Source of the DNA: JANQHS01 sp965227315
GTDB lineage: Bacteria; Bacteroidota; Bacteroidia; Cytophagales; CCMP332
Assembly: GCA_965227315.1 (NCBI GenBank)
Contig: OZ245737.1
Span: 620,001 to 684,000, forward strand
DNA: 64,000 bases
Reading direction: 5' to 3'
In this document: one piece after another, positions 61,452 to 64,000 of the stretch
Layout of the letters: the number at the start of each line of letters is the position of its first letter
Numbering within the stretch: the first letter of the stretch is position 1
Notes under the pieces: generated by a model
Databases searched by the model: none
Told to the model about the DNA's origin: nothing
The model's input: only the letters and a program-made list of their open reading frames with translations
Made by a program: the position numbers and the translations under genes

Positions 61452-64000
61452 TCATTCCTCAGTGAGAAACATCACCGGGTTAACCCTGGCAGCCAATAAC
61501 AACTGAAATACCAGGGTGACCACAAAGACAAGGACACAAACCCCAAAGGCCACCAATGCCATCCAATATCCCATTTGGATCCGAATGGCGTATTCTTCAA
61601 GCCAGGCCTGTAATACCTGGTATGCCGGATAAGCGCCAAAGATGAATCCCAGACCCAGCCATGTGCCGAATCTCTTTGAAAAGAGGAAGAACAGGTCCCG
61701 GATGCTGGAGCCGTTTATTTTTCTAATGACGATCTCCTTCATCCGTTGTTGAATATAGGTTCCGAGTATACTCAGTAGCCCAAAAATGACCAGCATTATG
61801 GCAATAACCGCACCTCCCAGGGCTACATTCCGAATTTGAACCTCGGCTTTCATCCTTCTTTCATTCAGATCTTCCATCCAGTAATAACTGAACGGGTTGG
61901 GATAGAAGACCTCATTCCAGGCCTCTTCGATCTGTTTGAAATGCTTTCCTGAAAAATTTTCCTGCATCTTGATCAAACCATACTGAAAAGGGTATTGTGG
62001 GCTGAGATACATCACGAGGGGCGGTTGTTCGTATTTGGGGGATTTGAAAAAGAAGTCTTTCACAATCCCTATGACAATCGGGTTTTCCAGATCTCCATAG
62101 CTGAAAGGGAGCTCCTTGCCCAATGGGTTCGGATCATCAAGGATATTCCGAAGGGTTTCGTTGATGATCACCGCATTGGTTTTATCACTCTCGAGTTCAG
62201 GATCAAAATCCCTTCCTTTGATGATATCAAGCCCCATGAACGACACATAGCCCGGGTCCACATGAAGGTGTCGGACAACTCCGGCTTTTTCCTTCATATC
62301 ACCGGTCATCCTCGTGCCATTGAATCCCGAATTCACCGAAAAACCGGCTACGCCAGGAATTTCTGATAAATAAGACCGGAATCTGGTGATCTCGCTTTCC
62401 TCTGAATCCGGAAGGTCGATATTCACCATACGCTGGTCATCATAACCCAGGTCGAAATCCAGTAAATAGTTGAGTTGCTGATTGATGGCAATAGTACCTA
62501 TGATGAGAAATATGGCAAGACCGATCTGCGATGTCAGGAATATACGGCTCACGATATTACGGCCTCCGATCTTCTGGGCTCCCTTGATGGTATTGACCAC
62601 CTTAAACCTCGCAAGGATCAATGAAGGGTATGTTCCGGACATGAAGGTGGAAACCAGGACGATCACCAAACAACCCAGTAGGAATTTTGGTTTCAAAAGA
62701 TCGTGGATCCCATAGGGAACAGCAACGAATTCCGAGTAATAGGGTAAAAGGAGCATCATCAACACGGCAGCCAACAACAAAGCGATCATGGAACTGATCA
62801 GTGTTTCGAAGAAGAATTGCTGCCAAACGAAATGTGACCTTGCCCCCAGGATCTTACGAACACCGACTTCGCGACTTCTGATCAGGAAATGACCGATGGA
62901 AAAGTTTGAATAGTTCAGACTGGAAATGATCAGACATAAGAATCCGACTATGATGACCACCCATAGGATATCCTCTGAAATCGTCGGATTCAGTCCATTA
63001 CCCGTGTAAATGCTGGTGTCCGAATGAATTTTGTCAAATTTCTGCAGATACAGATCTACCTGGTCCAGCCCCATTTCCGGATCACCTTCAGCCAACATCT
63101 TTGTCATCTGCGAGTTGATGTCATCGATATTCGCGCCTTCTCGCGTCAAAACAATGAGGTTCATATTGATATCCAGCCAGGTCTTGGTTCTGCGTTCATG
63201 AACGGTCGTGGTCCAAACCTGGATCGGCAGGATCAGGTTCGGGCTGAAGGTCGAATTCATGGGCATATTCTTCATCACACCAATGATCTTGAAGGTTTTG
63301 TCCTCACCCTGCAGGTTGAGTTTGACCTCATCGGTTTCTCCGATCTTTTTGTAGAAATCTGCGGAAACAACAACGGAATTGGGATCACCAAACCCCTCGG
63401 CGGAGCCTCTTTCCCATTCAAAATCGAACATTTCAAAAATCGGAGGGTCCGCGTAATGATATCTTTGCTCAAGGTTTTCATTGTCCCGGATCAATATTCC
63501 ATACCCGCTCATTAGCCTGGAGGCCATTTCAATTCCGGATATCTTCTCAGGAAATTCCCAACCCATGATATAGGAGGATCCTCCGACTTTCTCCACATCC
63601 CCGGCAAAATTGAGATCCATAGCCAGCCGATGAAGTCGATCTATCTTTGAGTGAAAGGTATCATATGAGTATTGATCCGTAATGAACAATCCGGCAAGGC
63701 AGGCAGCCGTGATCCCAAAGGCCAGTCCCAAAATGTTGATGGAAGAGTAATTTCTTGTTTTCCAGAGAAAACGCAGACCGGTCCGAAAATAACTGAGCAT
63801 CAGGATCCATTGGGTGTTTTCTCTTGAGTATTCCTTTGTATTCATTAATCTAATCGATTTAAGTGTATCCCAGAACAGCCTTCTTTTAGCATATGCTTCA
63901 CCGTTGGCAGCTTTTCTCTGGCGGTACAATTCCTCCATGTCTCCCAGAACTTCTTCCTTGGTGTCATAAGGAAGGATCTTGCTGAGCAGCTTTTGCGGGT
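61452..64000 (-). CDS. MacB/FtsX-type ABC transporter permease with permease-prefix domain (5' end off window)
   Basis: The frame is open to the right edge, so the protein is at least 848 residues and its start lies outside. The visible N-terminus reads PQKLLSKILPYDTKEEVLGD followed by MEELYRQRK, the prefix domain found on Bacteroidota ADOP-type permeases. A MacB-PCD plus FtsX unit follows twice: a first helix near SINILGLAFGITAACLAGLF, three helices with REVGVRKILGARSHFVWQQF, and a second half with EIVIRKINGSSIRDLFFLF. No ATPase is in view; it may be encoded elsewhere. These systems export peptides or lipoproteins or sense envelope stress. It is convergent with the small gene at 60886. Confidence 0.9.
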   Translation of the reverse strand, partial: PQKLLSKILPYDTKEEVLGDMEELYRQRKAANGEAYAKRRLFWDTLKSIRLMNTKEYSRENTQWILMLSYFRTGLRFLWKTRNYSSINILGLAFGITAACLAGLFITDQYSYDTFHSKIDRLHRLAMDLNFAGDVEKVGGSSYIMGWEFPEKISGIEMASRLMSGYGILIRDNENLEQRYHYADPPIFEMFDFEWERGSAEGFGDPNSVVVSADFYKKIGETDEVKLNLQGEDKTFKIIGVMKNMPMNSTFSPNLILPIQVWTTTVHERRTKTWLDINMNLIVLTREGANIDDINSQMTKMLAEGDPEMGLDQVDLYLQKFDKIHSDTSIYTGNGLNPTISEDILWVVIIVGFLCLIISSLNYSNFSIGHFLIRSREVGVRKILGARSHFVWQQFFFETLISSMIALLLAAVLMMLLLPYYSEFVAVPYGIHDLLKPKFLLGCLVIVLVSTFMSGTYPSLILARFKVVNTIKGAQKIGGRNIVSRIFLTSQIGLAIFLIIGTIAINQQLNYLLDFDLGYDDQRMVNIDLPDSEESEITRFRSYLSEIPGVAGFSVNSGFNGTRMTGDMKEKAGVVRHLHVDPGYVSFMGLDIIKGRDFDPELESDKTNAVIINETLRNILDDPNPLGKELPFSYGDLENPIVIGIVKDFFFKSPKYEQPPLVMYLSPQYPFQYGLIKMQENFSGKHFKQIEEAWNEVFYPNPFSYYWMEDLNERRMKAEVQIRNVALGGAVIAIMLVIFGLLSILGTYIQQRMKEIVIRKINGSSIRDLFFLFSKRFGTWLGLGFIFGAYPAYQVLQAWLEEYAIRIQMGYWMALVAFGVCVLVFVVTLVFQLLLAARVNPVMFLTEE

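Noticed and set aside
61995..63515. Plus-strand frames of 123 and 163 codons
   Set aside because: Antisense to the FtsX-type permease.
1..64000. tRNA, rRNA, CRISPR, insertion sequence, integrase, att site or prophage
   Set aside because: I checked the intergenic gaps by eye and found no cloverleaf, regular repeat-spacer series, transposase or recombinase motif; gaps are short and the gene content is housekeeping.

Overview
The window is a chromosomal segment of a member of the Bacteroidota, most likely an aerobic, pigmented, free-living relative of the Flavobacteriales or Cytophagales. The evidence is a very large secreted protein with a type IX secretion C-terminal domain, a GldA/GldF/GldG-type ABC system with a DUF4340 partner, a TonB-dependent receptor with an N-terminal carboxypeptidase-regulatory-like domain, lipoproteins with an acidic stretch after the lipobox cysteine, an S46 dipeptidyl peptidase, CrtD/CruF-type carotenoid genes, and several -7 boxes of the Bacteroidota form TAnnTTTG. 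Base composition looks to be in the mid-40s % GC throughout. I see no abrupt compositional change, insertion sequence, prophage, CRISPR array, tRNA or rRNA.

Layout. 1-3.8 kb: the 3' part of queA, then a SerB-SerA fusion overlapping a class-V aminotransferase, so that two genes could cover all of serine synthesis. 3.8-7.9 kb (minus): an LpxH-type phosphoesterase followed by three overlapping, related lipoproteins of unknown function. 8.0-10.9 kb: a FAD/Fe-S D-2-hydroxyacid dehydrogenase. 11.0-13.9 kb: a small exported protein, a LiaF-like membrane protein and an overlapping LytS/LytTR two-component pair. 13.9-16.3 kb (minus): a flavin-binding PPOX-fold protein and the acyl-CoA ligase FadD, divergent from the Suf operon. 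16.4-22.3 kb: sufBCDSE, a DUF59 (SufT/MIP18-type) gene and a bacilliredoxin, closed by a strong terminator. 22.4-26.5 kb: a TonB-dependent receptor facing a fasciclin lipoprotein, with a shared bidirectional terminator. 26.7-27.8 kb: a 6-pyruvoyl-tetrahydropterin-synthase-type enzyme overlapping GTP cyclohydrolase I. 27.9-32.7 kb: an S9 peptidase, a LOG-family protein and a MuiA/DUF4139 protein.

32.8-39.4 kb (minus) is one gene for a 2,197-residue type IX cargo protein built on a duplicated beta-helix module of about 535 residues. 39.6-43.7 kb (minus) holds the ABC/GldG/DUF4340 operon. Between it and cardiolipin synthase lie two short minus-strand reading frames that look protein-like. 45.6-53.1 kb: oligopeptidase B, NAD(P)HX repair, valyl-tRNA synthetase, a sulfotransferase-like protein and a one-heme cytochrome c lipoprotein. 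53.2-61.4 kb: a GT39-type glycosyltransferase, heme A synthase, a YceI protein, CrtD, CruF, an S46 peptidase and an abutting in-frame small gene; four of these seven genes use TTG starts. The window ends inside a minus-strand MacB/FtsX-type permease whose N-terminus runs off the edge.

Most of this is housekeeping and envelope biology. I did not find a defence island or an obvious new multi-gene machine. The least explained items are the lipoprotein trio, the short frames between the GldA-like gene and cls, the TTG-started frame directly after the S46 stop codon, and an unassigned stretch near 39.5 kb.
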